64,000 nucleotides of DNA from Amorphophallus konjac (lineage: Eukaryota > Streptophyta > Magnoliopsida > Alismatales > Araceae). Every line of letters starts with the position of its first letter. Within the stretch, counting starts at the first letter, position 1. The notes beneath the pieces were generated by a model, which was not told the DNA's origin, made no database searches, and saw nothing but the letters and a program-made list of their open reading frames with translations. Both the position numbers and the translations under genes were made by a program. Positions 12,250 to 24,381 of the stretch are shown one piece after another. The stretch lies in the NCBI GenBank assembly GCA_022559845.1, contig CM040118.1, positions 260,733,519 through 260,797,518 of the forward strand, read 5' to 3'.

Positions 12250-13060
12250 TGATACGTGTAGCGGAAAGTGAGATAGAAGGGGGGGATGAATAGATAACTC
12301 CCAAAATCAATACAACACAGACACGATTTCTCAACCCCTCCAAATGCAGTGAAAAAGATTTCAGAGACATGCAACAATGATGATAGGAGTAAGAAAAGAG
12401 ATCGAGAAAGCCGCCCATAATGAAGTAATGTGACAAGTAGATAGAGAGCAACACAACGTAAACAGGCAAACCACAGAAGAGACTGGGAAATTTTTTAGGT
12501 GGTTCGATTGTTGTCCGCAATCTACGTCCACCCCTTACTCAAGAGTAAGGTTTCCTTACAATATAGAGTCGCACACAGCAGACTCAGTATGCAACAACCG
12601 CTGCCAAACAGCCTGCCCTGAGGAATAACCTCCACAGTCTTCTGATCAACCATAAGAAAACACTGGAGAACCAATCTACCTTTCTTTGCACGCAGCAAAG
12701 GGGACCCTGTGCAGTTACTCCCAAGCAACTCACACAACTAGAGGATCGAACCTCTCTTCCTCCAAGACAATGGAGGGAACTGGAGAACCTCTCCCTTCCT
12801 CCGAACAGTGGAGGGTAACGATATGGAATGAAGATGAAGAAAAACTCGAAAACAAAACAATCGATGAACGATAATCTTCTCTAGAAACCAAAAGCAATAT
12901 AGCTTCCATAGAAGCAGATCTTCACGATCACAAACACTTCTCTCTCTCAGAAAATTTCTTCTCTCAGCTCTGGATGGAGTGGGCTTTCTCTAGTTTTCTC
13001 TGCTCTCACTCTGCTCTTCTTTTTCACTGTTCCATACTCTTTCGAACCCTTTTCCACAGC

Positions 13061-13074
13061 ATATATATATATAT
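13061..13074 (-). promoter_or_regulatory. TATA-rich promoter candidate in element C LTR
   Basis: The alternating TA run just upstream (in element sense) of the conserved R/U5 segment is repeated in the other LTR at 21552-21563. Its distance from the motif-rich U3 is comparable with the F LTR, where the TATA box is clearer. Confidence 0.5.
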
Positions 13075-13179
13075 CTAATCCAGAACCTTAGACGTGTGGA
13101 TACCAGTTTCCCGCCTAAATATGTTGGGGTACGTGTGAGAATGTTCTAGACGTCTATCTACCTCGGATTACGTGCCATA

Positions 13180-13870
13180 TTTCTGGTGAATGCATAGGCA
13201 AATTGTCAGAGAAGAAATGAATATTTGTCATATATTTAGCACAATTCGTATTAGTGTATAGAGTAAAGAGCCAGAAACTGCACTGAATCAAAAGAGTAAG
13301 CATTGGCTAAGACGGACATGACAAGCACCGACCTGGAATGAATCAGAAGATGCACAAATCTACGTTACCTGTCTACAGGACTTGCACCGAGTCTAATAAG
13401 ACATGAAACAGGAACTGCACTAACTTCGTTGCTACAGAGAGGTGTATAGGCCTGACTATGCACCGAACATGAATTTGTTTTAAGCAAGGCATGCACCGAG
13501 ATAGGATATGCAGTCCAAGTAGGAGCTGCACCAAGATGGCAAGAGGAAGTATAAGACAAGGCTTGCACCGAGATGTATTTGCACTGAGATGAAGGAACGG
13601 CCAGCTTTACCAATGCATTCTGGTCAAGAATTGCACCGATTCAAAAAAGAATTTCAGCGACCTCAAGAGGTGAGATGCAGAGAAAGAATATGCACGGAAC
13701 TTAATGCTCACGACCTAGAGAAATGCACAATGACAACATATGAATAGCAAAACATATGCATGACCAAGGACTTGCATCGAGGCAAGTACTTTATGTGAAA
13801 GATGCAGAACTAGCACTGACTCAATATGCATTAAGCTAAAGAGCGAATAATATGTAATGCATGGACCTAA
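13180..13870 (-). repeat. U3 cluster of TGCACCGA-type words, element C 3' LTR
   Basis: Roughly 20 spaced words share a TGCA core, most often TTGCACCGAG or close variants (for example near 13381, 13480, 13512, 13564, 13633), at irregular intervals of about 20-60 bases. The sequence between words is not repeated. The other LTR copy (about 21670-22350) preserves nearly all of them. The cluster lies upstream of the TATA region in element orientation. Function unknown. Confidence 0.75.
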
Positions 13871-14002
13871 ATGATGCTATTAGCACATACCCCCTTCATG
13901 CTTAGAAATTAATAAATGCGCCGTAAAAGAACAAATTGATCTAGAGAGAAAAACAAATTGATTTATAGTGTAAGACATCATCAAAACCATAGGGATGCAA
14001 CA

Positions 14003-14017
14003 ATCTCCCCCTTTTTG
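14003..14017 (-). other. Polypurine tract of element C
   Basis: On the minus strand this reads AAAAAGGGGGAGAT immediately before the TGTTGCATCCC start of the LTR. Confidence 0.85.
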
Positions 14018-15415
14018 ATGAAGACAACACTATGAATCAAGCAATATTTGAGCATTAAAAATAGTCAAGAGCAAGCGAATCATGCAGACAAGCCAAACAC
14101 AACTTCTGAGACTCTTCCCTCTCCAAAACCACTCCCCTACAACTCACTCTCAGAAGGCCTGTTCACAGTAGCAAGACCTCTCTCAGATATTGCATGACCT
14201 CTCTCCCCCTTTGACATCATCAAAAGGAAATGAAAGATATATGAAATTGCTGGAGACATGAGGAAGAAGTACAGTGACTTCTTAGTGTAGAAAGACTCAT
14301 GAGAATATCTTAAGAGAATAAGTGAGGTGCTAAACTCAAGTGAAGATTCTTGAACTCTGGTAAACAATAGAGAATTATAATGAGAGGAAAGTTTATCCAC
14401 ATACATGGTATATGATGTAGAGCAGGGATGAGCAAGTATGGAAAGACATTGCTAAACAAACAACAATCCTCAGTAGACGACAAGAGACAAAATCAGAGAA
14501 GGTGTTCTCATGGTATTGAGGACAAGCAATCCAGTAAATTGCATAAAGACAAGGGATTTTATGATGATTTTCAAGAAGACCAATGAGTAAGTTGGTAAAT
14601 CACACTTTTGACATTAGGGAGACACCTTGATCAGAGGCCTGAATCCCCAGTTACTCAATGTGAGTACCTCATTACCTCTCCTTTTTGAAGAATAGAGTTA
14701 GTAACTGTGACTTTTGACATGAGGAAACACCTTGATCAGAGGCTAGAGTCCCCAGTTACTCACCACCTTGTCACCATTGCTCTGTGATGATCAGCAATAT
14801 TAAGGTCATTTTGCAAAAAAAAAAATATATATACATTTGACACGTCATGACATAGGAATTACTTCACTTCATTGATGGAGCTCCCAGTTTCTCAGTGATC
14901 AAACCATAGACCTTTGTTCATTTAGTTGATCCCTTATGTTGTGGAGATGGAATGATTGAAGACAATACCAGAAGGACTATTTCTTTGAAGTGAATCTTGA
15001 AGTCTAGATTTCAAGTTGTTCTGGACAGATATCAAGACATACAGGTTTTAGTCTAAACCAGAATCATTGACAATGTAGGAAGATATACTTTGAACACTTA
15101 ATCCAAATCTCTAATGGACTACCAGAGGGAAGATTCTAGCTGGACTTTAGTAACACAGACTTATAGACTTAAGAGATGAGTGAGATTCTACTGTCTGATA
15201 GAGAATCGCACTCATTCAGTCATGAGAATCAGCAATGACACACATCTGGTCAGTCATTTGAATCAGTCAAAACCACTACCTATCCAGCTCCCCCTTAAAC
15301 GAAACACTAAAGAAAACTAACCAGCAGACACATAGAACTCCCCCTCACAATAAGGACGGACTTCTCACATAGCCTCTTGCCAAGATAAAACAATTCAATA
15401 TCAGGAGATTAGCAA
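14018..15415 (-). other. Element C 3' untranslated region with repeated polypurine-like blocks
   Basis: This is about 1.4 kb with no long frame on the element strand. It contains extra TCCCCCTTT-type blocks (near 14201, 15283 and 15331) resembling the PPT. A 50-base unit runs from TTTGACAT to CCCCAGTTACTCA and is present twice (about 14607-14660 and 14711-14763), with a weaker third copy near 14838-14900. The same arrangement recurs in element F at 50212-51719, so it is a family trait. Confidence 0.75.
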
Positions 15416-18400
15416 TTAAGATAATTTGAATAAGCCTAATTCTCTCCTTAATGTGGTGAATTTGTCATTGTCTAGAGGCTTGGTGAAGATATCAGCTATT
15501 TGATTAGCAGTGCCTACGTGAATCAGTTCAAAGTTGCTCTTAGAAACCTCATCTCTTATGAAATGATGCCTTATTTCTATGTGTTCGGTGCGGGAATGCA
15601 AAACATGATTCTTGGCTAGGTTGACGGCACTGGTATTATCACAATAGATAGGTGTGCACCCCAGGTCTACTTGATAGTCCTGAAGCTGGTGTTTAATCCA
15701 AATGATTTGTGTACCACAACTCCCTGCATCCACATATTCAGCCTCTGTAGTGGAGAGGGCCACATAATGTTATTTCTTGGAACCCCAAGACACTAAACAC
15801 CCACCTAGAAATTCACAATGACCACTAGTGCTTTTCCTATCTAGTTTATACCCGGCATAATCTGCATCTGTATATGCAACTAAATCAAGTGTGTGTGATG
15901 CAGGAAACCATAAACCAAGAGTGTGTGTAGCAGATAGATATCTGAAAATTCTTTTCACTACAGCTAAATGCAATTCAGTGGGTCTAGATTGATACCTTGC
16001 ACACATTCCTACACTGAACTGTATATTAGGTCTTGAGGCTATCAAATAAAGTAGAGATCCAATCATATCTCGATAAAGCTTGGCATCTATTTCTTTACCT
16101 GTCTCATCTGCATCCAGTGAGGTATTGGTACACATTGGTGTTGTAATGTGCTTCAAGTTGTTCATGCCAAACCTCTTGAGAATTTCTAATGTGTACTTGG
16201 TCTGGTTGATGAAGCATACATCCTCTAACAGTTGTACCTGCAAGCCAAGGAAATACTTTAGTTCACCTACCAAACTCATTTCAAATTCAGCAGACATCAA
16301 TTTATAAAATTCATTACATAGTTCAGAGCTAGTTGACCCAAACACAATATCATCCACATATACCTGAACTATGATGAGGTCTTTATTTGTACTCTTGGAA
16401 AATAAAGTTTGGTCTACCTTACCTCTGTGGTAGCCCTTGCTGATCAGAAATTCTGTCAGTCTTTCATACCATGCTCGAGGAGCCTGCTTTAGACCATACA
16501 GGGCTTTGTTTAACCTGAAAACTTGGTTAGGTTGGGGAGAAAATTGAAATCCGGGGGGTTGTTCAAAAAAAACCTCTTCCTTGATAACTCCATTTAAAAT
16601 GGCACTTTTCACATCCATTTATTAGAGTTTTATATTCTTGGAACATGCAAATACTAACAATATTCTTATTGCTTCCATCCTAGCAACAGGTGCATAGGAC
16701 TCATCGAAATCAACTCCAAATTCTTGATAGTAGCCCTTGGCTACTAGTCTGGCTTTATTTCTAAAAATGATTCCATCTTCATTCATTTTATTCTTAAACA
16801 CCCACATAGTTTCTATGACATTAGAATTTTCTGATATTGGGACTAACTCCCAGACATTATTTCTTTCGAACTGTCCTAACTCCTCCCACATAGCATTAAC
16901 CTAAGATTGATCAGCTAAGGCCTCTTCTACTGATTTGGGTTCAATTTGTGAGACCAAAGCAATTAGGTCTTGGTTATTAACATTCCTAAAGTGAGACCTA
17001 GTTCTAAGAGGATCTTCAAGGTTGCCTAGGATGTTATCTATTGGGTGATCTTTAAGATATCTAACATTTATTGAAGACTCACCTGTTTCAGCTGGCCCTT
17101 CCTGGTTGGGAGGATTTGATGTTTCATTCGGCTGAGCCTTCTCTTCTTCTTTGTCTTCTAGGAATTCCCCATCGTGCTTGGAATCCCTGTCAGTATCTTC
17201 CATGTTAGTAGCACCTTTTGCTTCACCAAAAATGATGTGTGGAGACTCTTTAACTTTCTGATCACTTATGTTAAAGACCCTATATGCTCTCGACACTTCA
17301 GAGTATCCTAAAAATATTCCAGGACAACTTTTAGCATCAAACTTATCTAAGTCTTTCCTGTCATTATTATGGATAAAGCATTTAGCTCTAAAAATCCTGA
17401 AATGAGCCAAGTCTAGTTTCTTACCTTTCAATAGTTCATAGGGGGTTTTCTTGTGAATTGGTCTTACCATGGCCATGTTGATTGTATAAGTTGCTGTATT
17501 GGCCACCTCTGCCCAAAACTTTCTTGGTAGTTGACTCTCAATCAGCATGGTTCGGGCCATCTCAATAGTTCTATTTCTTCTCTCCACAATTCCATTCTAC
17601 TCCGGTGTCCTGGGGGAAGAAAACTTGTTTGTTAGTCCCTCTCTTTCACAAAGATCAGAAAACATGGAGTTTTCAAATTCACCTCCATGGTCAGATAGAA
17701 TTGAACAAATCTTATGTTTTCCTTCCTGTTTGACCTTATTGAAAAATTGTTTAAACTTTTGAAAAGCATCATTTTTACTGGCTAAAAAAAAGATCCATGA
17801 AAATCTACAGTGGTCATCAATGATCACATAACCAAACCTACTTCCATTAAGACTCTGAGTTCTACTAGGACCAAAGAGGTCCATATGGAGAAGTTCCATT
17901 GGTCTAGAGGACAATGGCTCAGATCTTAGCTTGAAGGACTTTCTGGTTTGTTTGCCTAGAGTACAGGTATCACAGATTTTTGAAATAGAATTAAACTTGA
18001 TTTTAGGCATGCCTCTAACTAAATCATGCTTGATCAATTTATTCAATGTAGAAAAATTAGCATGGCCTAAACGTTTATGCCAATCAAAAGCATCACCTTC
18101 AGAATTAGCAGATAAGCAGAGATTAGATTCAGATTCAACATCTAAGTCTACCATGTAGACATTATTGGTCTTGTTGGCTACAAATTTAACCACATCAGAA
18201 TTTATTTCAAAAATTTTGCATGAGTTATTGTCAAACACAACCCTATGACCCTTGTCACATAATTGACTAATACTAATCAGATTGTGTTGAAGACCTTCCA
18301 CAAGTAAAACTTTCTCAATAGAGTTTGTGGAAGACTTACCAACTGTGCCAACCCCAATGATCTTACCTCTGTTCTTTCCTCCAAATTTGACCAGACCTTC

Positions 18401-18550
18401 ATTTCTCAATAGAGTTTGTGGAAGACTTACCAACCGTGCCAACCCCCTACCTTCATTTCTAACTTGCTGAACTTGGATCGGTCTCCTGTCATGTGCCTAG
18501 AGCAGCCACTGTCGAGGTACCATTTGTTGTTCTCAGCTGCCAGGAAAACC
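15416..18550 (-). pseudogene. pol: Element C pol: protease, integrase, RT, RNase H
   Basis: From 18550 down: a retropepsin active site (YLDSGCSRHMTGD, about 18490-18530), a GAG-pre-integrase segment (HKRLGHANFSTLNKL), the integrase core, RT with the intact box YVDDIVFGS, and RNase H ending with the copia ADIFTKPL motif. From 18442 to 15416 the frame is constant. Its breaks are stops: TAG 17597-17599 in integrase, TAG 16901-16903, tandem TAA codons at 16619-16624, and TAA 15770-15772. Most fit CAA/CAG to stop or TGG to TAG. A partial duplication at 18311-18357 and 18404-18448 disrupts the protease-integrase junction. Confidence 0.9.
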
Positions 18551-20715
18551 TACACAAACGAAATCAAGCAAAGTGGTTTGGAACCCAAGATGATTTGGGT
18601 CCAAAAACATCATTCAAATCTTTAAGCAGATGTTTAGGAATCCAGAATTGTTTCAACTTGGTTTTCTCTTGCACCTTAATTTCGGGTCTATTGAAGTTGT
18701 GAGCAGAGTTATGTCCAGCTGGTCTGGAGAAATGAAATCTATTCCAGTTATTAGGCTTCTCATCCCTGGGATATCTCTTGTGCGCTTGTTGATTAATAAG
18801 TTTTTGAGGGTGAGTGTTGTTTCTCCAGTAACTCATGTTCGGGCCCATTCGTTTATAGTAGTTCCAGCTTTTATTCTGATTCATTTGCTTGGTCCAGCTA
18901 CCACTTATGTTCTGGTGAGTGGGCTTAGTGAAGTTCTTCACAAAATTCATTCCTATTTTAGATGGTCGTCCAGCATTGTTTGTTAAATTTTCTTTTGGAC
19001 GCTGAACACTTTGACTGCTATTTGAGCTAGATGGTGTGTCCAGCTTCTCTTTTCCCTTCTCTGGGCAGAAGGTAGTGGTCTTGAACTGAAAGGGTCACTT
19101 GTTAATTGGGTCATAGCCTAAACCCTCCTTATTGAAATTAACCCCTTGTTCCTAGTATAGAATCCAGATTTGTTTTTCCTAGAACAAATTTTTTTAAAAC
19201 CTTCTATTTGTCTTCCAGCTCTCTTTGCAGAGTCTCAGAATTTTTTAAAAGTTTAGTGTTCACTTTCTTAATAGCTTCATATTTCTCTGTGATCACACTA
19301 TTTTCATTTAGACTTTCTTCAATTTTGATCTTGAGTTCGTTGAGCTGTGTGTGAATTTCCTGGTTTTCTAATTTGTGCTTTTCATTTTCCTTTTTCAGAG
19401 AAGTCATTTCTACTAATTCTTCCTTTAATGTCTGATTTTCCATACTGATTTGCATTAGTTCTTTAATATTGGTATTGAATTTTCTCTTCAGAACCCTATG
19501 CTCTTTACTGAGTGAATTTAACTTGTCTAATAGTTCAGCATAGGCATCTTCCCAGTCATCAATAGAAAAATTCTCAAAGGCATTTGTTACCTCCTCTTCG
19601 CTGTTTACCATTAGGCAAATTCCTTCTTCATCATCCTCTGAGGAATTGGCTTCCGGATCTTCTTCCTCATCGCTCCATGTGTAGACCATTGCATGTGGCT
19701 TCTTCTTCTGCACCTTCGAGCTCTTCTTCTGAAAGTTGGGATCCTTCTTCTGAAGATCAGGGCAGTCCCTTTTCATGTGTCCAGGTTTCCTGCAATGAAA
19801 ACATGTAATTCTCTTAGTACTCCTATCTTTATCATTGCTGGAATCAAAGTTGTTACTAGAAGGGTGTGTCTTCTTCCTCCTAAAAGTCTTTCCCTTAGAC
19901 CTTAAGAAATTTCTTGAATTGTCGAGTCAGCATTGCTTGCTCCTCCTGGTCGAGACCTGACAATCCGTCGGACTCGCAACTACTACTCCCCCTGCTGCTA
20001 CTTCCTTGGCTGCGGGACACCTTGAGGGCAATATTCTTGCCCTTCCTGTCACTTCCTTCACCATTCCTTTTAAAATTCATCTCATACGTCATAAGGGATC
20101 CTATAAGTTCGGTGACTGTCATAATCGTCAGATCCCTTGACTCTTCTATCACAATGGCCTTAGTGTGGCATGTAGGGGTTAGAGATCTAAGTATCTTCCT
20201 GACTATATCTCCCTCAGCTATCTCTTTCCCAAGCCCCTTAAGACTATTTGTGATCAGAGACAATCTGGCATACATCTTAGTTATGGTCTCCTCTGATTTC
20301 ATCTTAAACATCTCATATTCAGAGGTGAAGAGATTTACCTTCGTTGCTTTCACTTGAGCTGTACCTTCGTAGATTAATTCCAGCTCATCCCACATTTTCT
20401 TGGCCGTCTTACATGCTGAGATGTGGGCGTACTCGTCTGGGTGTACAGCACATTGGATGATGTTCAGGGCCGTCCAGTTGAGTGACGATAGCTTGACATG
20501 ATCATCTGACCATGCGTCCTCGTTCGGTGGCAGATCAGATGGCCCTGTAGTGATCACCCTCCACAGCTTGTGGCTCTGCGCCCTGATGAATACCTCCATC
20601 CTATTTTCCAGAAAAGATAATTGTTACCATCAAAGAACGGAGGGCGGCTGATAGATTGTCCCTCAGCCATGAAGCTTCGAGGACCATTAGGATTATCCTG
20701 ACCGTTGGCCCACAT
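18551..20715 (-). pseudogene. gag: Element C gag with zinc knuckle and coiled-coil tail
   Basis: Start chosen at the ATG 20713-20715 (MWANGQ), just after the PBS. Element F has the same MW-NGQ start. The N-terminal UBN2-like capsid domain (FFDGNNYLFWK, MWDELELIYEG) is followed by a knuckle CFHCRKPGHMKRDC near 19755-19805, an acidic segment, and a long Lys/Glu/Leu-rich stretch (about 19204-19600) that looks coiled-coil. A one-base deletion near 20603-20606, seen against F, shifts the frame, and further shifts separate 19895-20599, 19204-19776 and 18564-18950. The last part is Asn/Trp-rich. Not functional. Confidence 0.85.
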
Positions 20716-20726
20716 GATGAAAACCC

Positions 20727-20738
20727 GCTCTGATACCA
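20727..20738 (-). other. Primer binding site of element C (tRNA-iMet)
   Basis: The minus strand reads TGGTATCAGAGC, the exact complement expected for plant initiator Met tRNA, two bases inside the 5' LTR. Confidence 0.9.
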
Positions 20739-20740
20739 AT

Positions 20741-22492
20741 TGATACGTGTAGCAGAAAGTGAGATAGAAGGGGGGGATGAATAGATCACTCCCAAAATCA
20801 ATACAACACAGACATGATTTCTCAACCCCTCCAAATGCAGTGAAAAGGATTTCAGAGACATGCAACAAAGATGACAGGAGTAAGAAAAGAGATCGAGAAA
20901 GCCGCCCATAATGAAGCAATGTGAAAAGTAGATGGAGAGCAACACAACGTAAACAGGCAAACCACAGAAGAGACTGGGAAATTTTATAGGTGGTTCGATT
21001 GATGTCCGTAATCTACGTCCACCCCTTACTCAAGAGTAAGGTTTCCTTGCAATATAGAGTCGCACACAGCAGACTCAGTCTGCAACTACTGCTGCCAAAC
21101 AGCTTGCCCTGAGGAACAGCCTCCTCAATCTTCTGATCAACCAGAAGAAAACATTGGAGAACCAATCTCCCTTCCTTTGCACGCAGCAAAGGGGACCCTG
21201 TGCAGTTACTCCCAAGCAACTCACCCAACCAGAGGATCAAACCTCTCTTCCTCCAAGACAAAGGAGGGAACTGGAGAACCTCTCCCTTCCTCCGAATAGT
21301 GGAGGGTAACAATATGGAATGAAGATGAAGAAAAACTTGAAAACAAAATAATCGATGAACGATAATCTTCTCTAGAAACCAAAAGCAATATAGCTTCCGT
21401 AGAAGCAGATCTTCACGATCACAAACACTTCACTCTCTCAAATTTTTTTTTCTCTCAGCTCTGGATGGAGTGGGCTTTCTCTGGTTTTCTCTACTCTCAC
21501 TCTGCTCTTCTTTTTCACTGTTCCATACTCTTTTGAACCCTTTTCCACAGCATATATATATATCTGATCCAGAACCTTAGACGTGGGCATACCACGTTTC
21601 CCGCCTAAAGATGTTGGGGTACGTGTGAGAATGTTCTGGACGTCAATCTACCTCGGATCACGTGCCATATTTCTGGTGAATGCACAGACAAATTGTTAGA
21701 GAAGAAATGAATATTTGTCATACATTTAGTACAATTCGTATTGGTGTATAGAGTAAAGTGCCCGAAACTGCATTGAATCAAAAGAGTAAGCATCGGCTAA
21801 GACGGGCATGACAAGCACCGACCTAGAATGAATCAGAAGATGCACAAATCTACGTTAGCTATCTACAGGACTTGCACCGAGTCTAATAAGACATGAAACA
21901 GGAACTGCACTAACTTCGTTGCTACAGAGAGGTGTATAGGCCTGACTATGCACCGAACATGAATTTGTTTTAAGCAAGGCATGCACCGAGACGGGATATG
22001 CAGTCCAGGTAGGAGCTGCACCAAGATGGCAAGAGGAAGTACAAGACAAGGCTTGCACCGAGATGTATTTTCACTGAGATGAAGGAACGACCAGCCTAAC
22101 CAATGCATTCTGGTCAAGAATTGCACTAATTCAAAAAATAATTTCAGCGACCTCAAGAGGTGAGATGCAGAGACAGAATATGCACGGACCTTAATGCTCA
22201 CGACCTAGAGAAATGCACAAGGACAACATATGAATAGCAAAACCTGTGCATGACCAAGGACTTGCACCGAGGCAAGTACTTTATGTGAAAGATGCAGAAC
22301 TAGCACTGACTCAATATGCATTAAGCAAAAGAGCGAATAATATGTAATGCACGGACTTAAATGATGCTATTAGCACATACCCTCTCCATGCTTAGAAACA
22401 AATAAATGCGCCGTAAAAGAACAAATTGATCTAGAGAGAAAAATAAATTGATTTATAGTGTGAGACATCATCAAAACCGTAGGGATGCAACA
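20741..22492 (-). repeat. 5' LTR of element C
   Basis: It is 1752 bp and pairs with 12250-14002. It carries the TATA region at 21552-21563 and the TGCACCGA-word cluster at about 21670-22350. It would drive transcription of the element towards lower coordinates. Confidence 0.93.
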
Positions 22493-22497
22493 ATCAC

Positions 22498-24381
22498 CAC
22501 AGGTTTCTTATCAATTCTCTGGCCTAAGACAGCTCCTATAGCATAATCTGAGGCATCACACATGATTTCGAATGGTAGCAACCAATCTGGTGACTGCAGG
22601 ATTGGGGCTTGAGTGAGGGCCACTTTAAGAGCGTGAAAAGCTTCTAGACAAGATTCATCTAGGTGGAATGGAGTGTCCTCGGCTAGGAGCTTAGTGAGCG
22701 GACGAGTAATGGTAGAGAAGTTCTGAATGAATCTTCTATAAAAACCCACATGGCAAAGAAAAGAGCGAATTTGCTTGATAGACAAAGGGGGAGGAAGATT
22801 ATAAAACTGATCAACCTTAGCCTTGTCTACCTCTATTCCCCTTTCAGAAATAACATGGCCTAACACAATGCCTTCTCTTACCATGAAGTGACTTTTCTCC
22901 TAGCTTAACACAAGGTTGGATTCAATGCATCGTGCCAGCACTTTCTGCAAATTCTCCAAACAGCAATCAAATGAGTCACCGAAGACTGAGAAGTCATCCA
23001 TGAAAATTTCTAAAAATTCTCTCACCATTTCAGAAAAGATCACCATCATACACTGCTGAAAGGTGGCAGGGGCATTACAAAGCCCAAACGGCATTCTTCT
23101 AAATGCAAACGTGCCATATAGACACGTGAATGTAGTCTTTTTCTAATCTTTCGGGTAGATAGCAACCCGATTGTACTCGGAGTATCCATCCAAAAAGCAA
23201 AAATATTTTTGCCCTGCCAATTTTTTGAAAATCTGATCCACAAACGGGAGAGAGAAATGATCTTTCTTTGTCATTGAGTTCAATTTTCTGTAATCAATAC
23301 AGACTCTCCACCCTGTTTGTAGTCTTATTGGCACCTCTTCACCCTTCTCATTTTGAATCACAGTCAGCCCGGATTTCTTTGGAACAACTTGTGTAGGGCT
23401 GACCCACTTGCTATCAGAGATGGGATATATGATCCCAGCATCCAACCACTTCACCACCTATTGCTTAACCACTTCTTTCATGTTTGGATTTAGCCGACGT
23501 TGCATCTCTCTGCTCGGCTTAGCATTGTCCTCTAAATAGATATGGTGCATACAAACATCAGGACTGATCCCCTTAAGATCCGCCACCGACCATCCTATTG
23601 CCCCCCTATACTCTTTAAGAACAGTTAAGAGTTGGGCATCCTGTGCTGTAGTGAGGTTGGAGGCTATGATGACAGGTAGAGTGTGGTTAGGTCCCAGATA
23701 TGCATATTTAAGGGAGTTCGAGAGAGGCTTGAGTTCCAGAGAAGGAGGATGTTCTAGAGATGACAAGATTGGTTCATATTGAAGTGCAGAAAGTGATTCT
23801 ACCCTAGACCAGGGTGCAGAAGATAGGGGAGAATCTTGAAGCATGCTACCCTCTTCTAGGGTGTCCTCAATGTTATCCGGAATCACATCGTCAAATACAT
23901 CAATGACATTGCATTCCTTTCCTTGATCCGGATATTGAGATGCCTTAAACACATTTAGGGAAACTTTCTCACCTCCAAAGGAAATATCCATCATTCCCGT
24001 GGCACAGTTGATGTTGGCCTTAGCAGTTGCTAGGAAAGGACGTCCCAAAATAATAGGGCTATGTTTCAATTCTTGAGACGAGGCCATATCCAAAATTAAG
24101 AAATTCACGGGAAAATAGCATTCATGCACCTTAACAATGACATCCTCCAACAAACCCCTTGGAGTTTTAACCGACCGATCCACCAGTTGAAGGATTATTG
24201 AAGTGGGTTTTAACTCCCCCAGATCAAATTGCTCGTAAATGAAGGTGGGCAAAATATTCACGCTAGCACCTAAGTCTAGCAATGCACGATCAAAAGTGAC
24301 TCCACCTATATCACATGAGATTAACGGGGCTCCGGGGTCCTTCAATTTTTTTGGCAAATGATTCATCAAAACAGCACTCAC
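22498..24381 (-). pseudogene. pol: Element B pol, 5' block: protease and RT
   Basis: One frame runs from 24381 to 22498. It holds an aspartic protease (LLDLGASVNILP), a linker, and RT with the RVCIDYRKLN motif, the MPFGLCNAPATFQ motif and the box FMDDFSVFG with both Asp intact. The RT connection follows (LGHVISERGIEVD). Three single stops interrupt it, at 23458-23460, about 23143-23145 and 22900-22902. They occur where Gln or Trp codons are expected (for example IYPKD-stop-KKTTFTC where the family has Gln). It joins to 12249 when element C is removed. Confidence 0.9.

Larger units (their letters stand above)
12250..14002 (-). repeat. 3' LTR of element C
   Basis: It is 1753 bp and matches 20741-22492. 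A TA-repeat TATA region on the minus strand lies at 13061-13074. The U3 part (13180-13870) is dense in TGCACCGA-type words. The conserved segment TAGGTGGTTCGATTG near 12498-12512 is shared with the element F LTR, as are both LTR ends. Confidence 0.93.
12250..22492 (-). mobile_element. Element C: SIRE/Maximus-like Ty1/copia retrotransposon inserted in element B pol
   Basis: Perfect 5-bp duplications ATCAC flank it (12245-12249 and 22493-22497). The LTRs are 12250-14002 and 20741-22492, starting TGATACGTGTAGC and ending GGGATGCAACA. A tRNA-iMet PBS and a polypurine tract are in place. The order gag, protease, integrase, RT, RNase H is the copia order. The long gag tail with coiled-coil sequence and the protein signatures suggest the SIRE/Maximus lineage. 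No env-like ORF is seen. The LTRs differ by about a dozen positions in their first 280 bases. Confidence 0.93.

Noticed and set aside
12686..12874. Short plus-strand frames in the C LTR (and similar in the F LTR, 48009-48263)
   Set aside because: They lie in LTR sequence on the strand opposite to the element, show no domain, and are present only as LTR copies.
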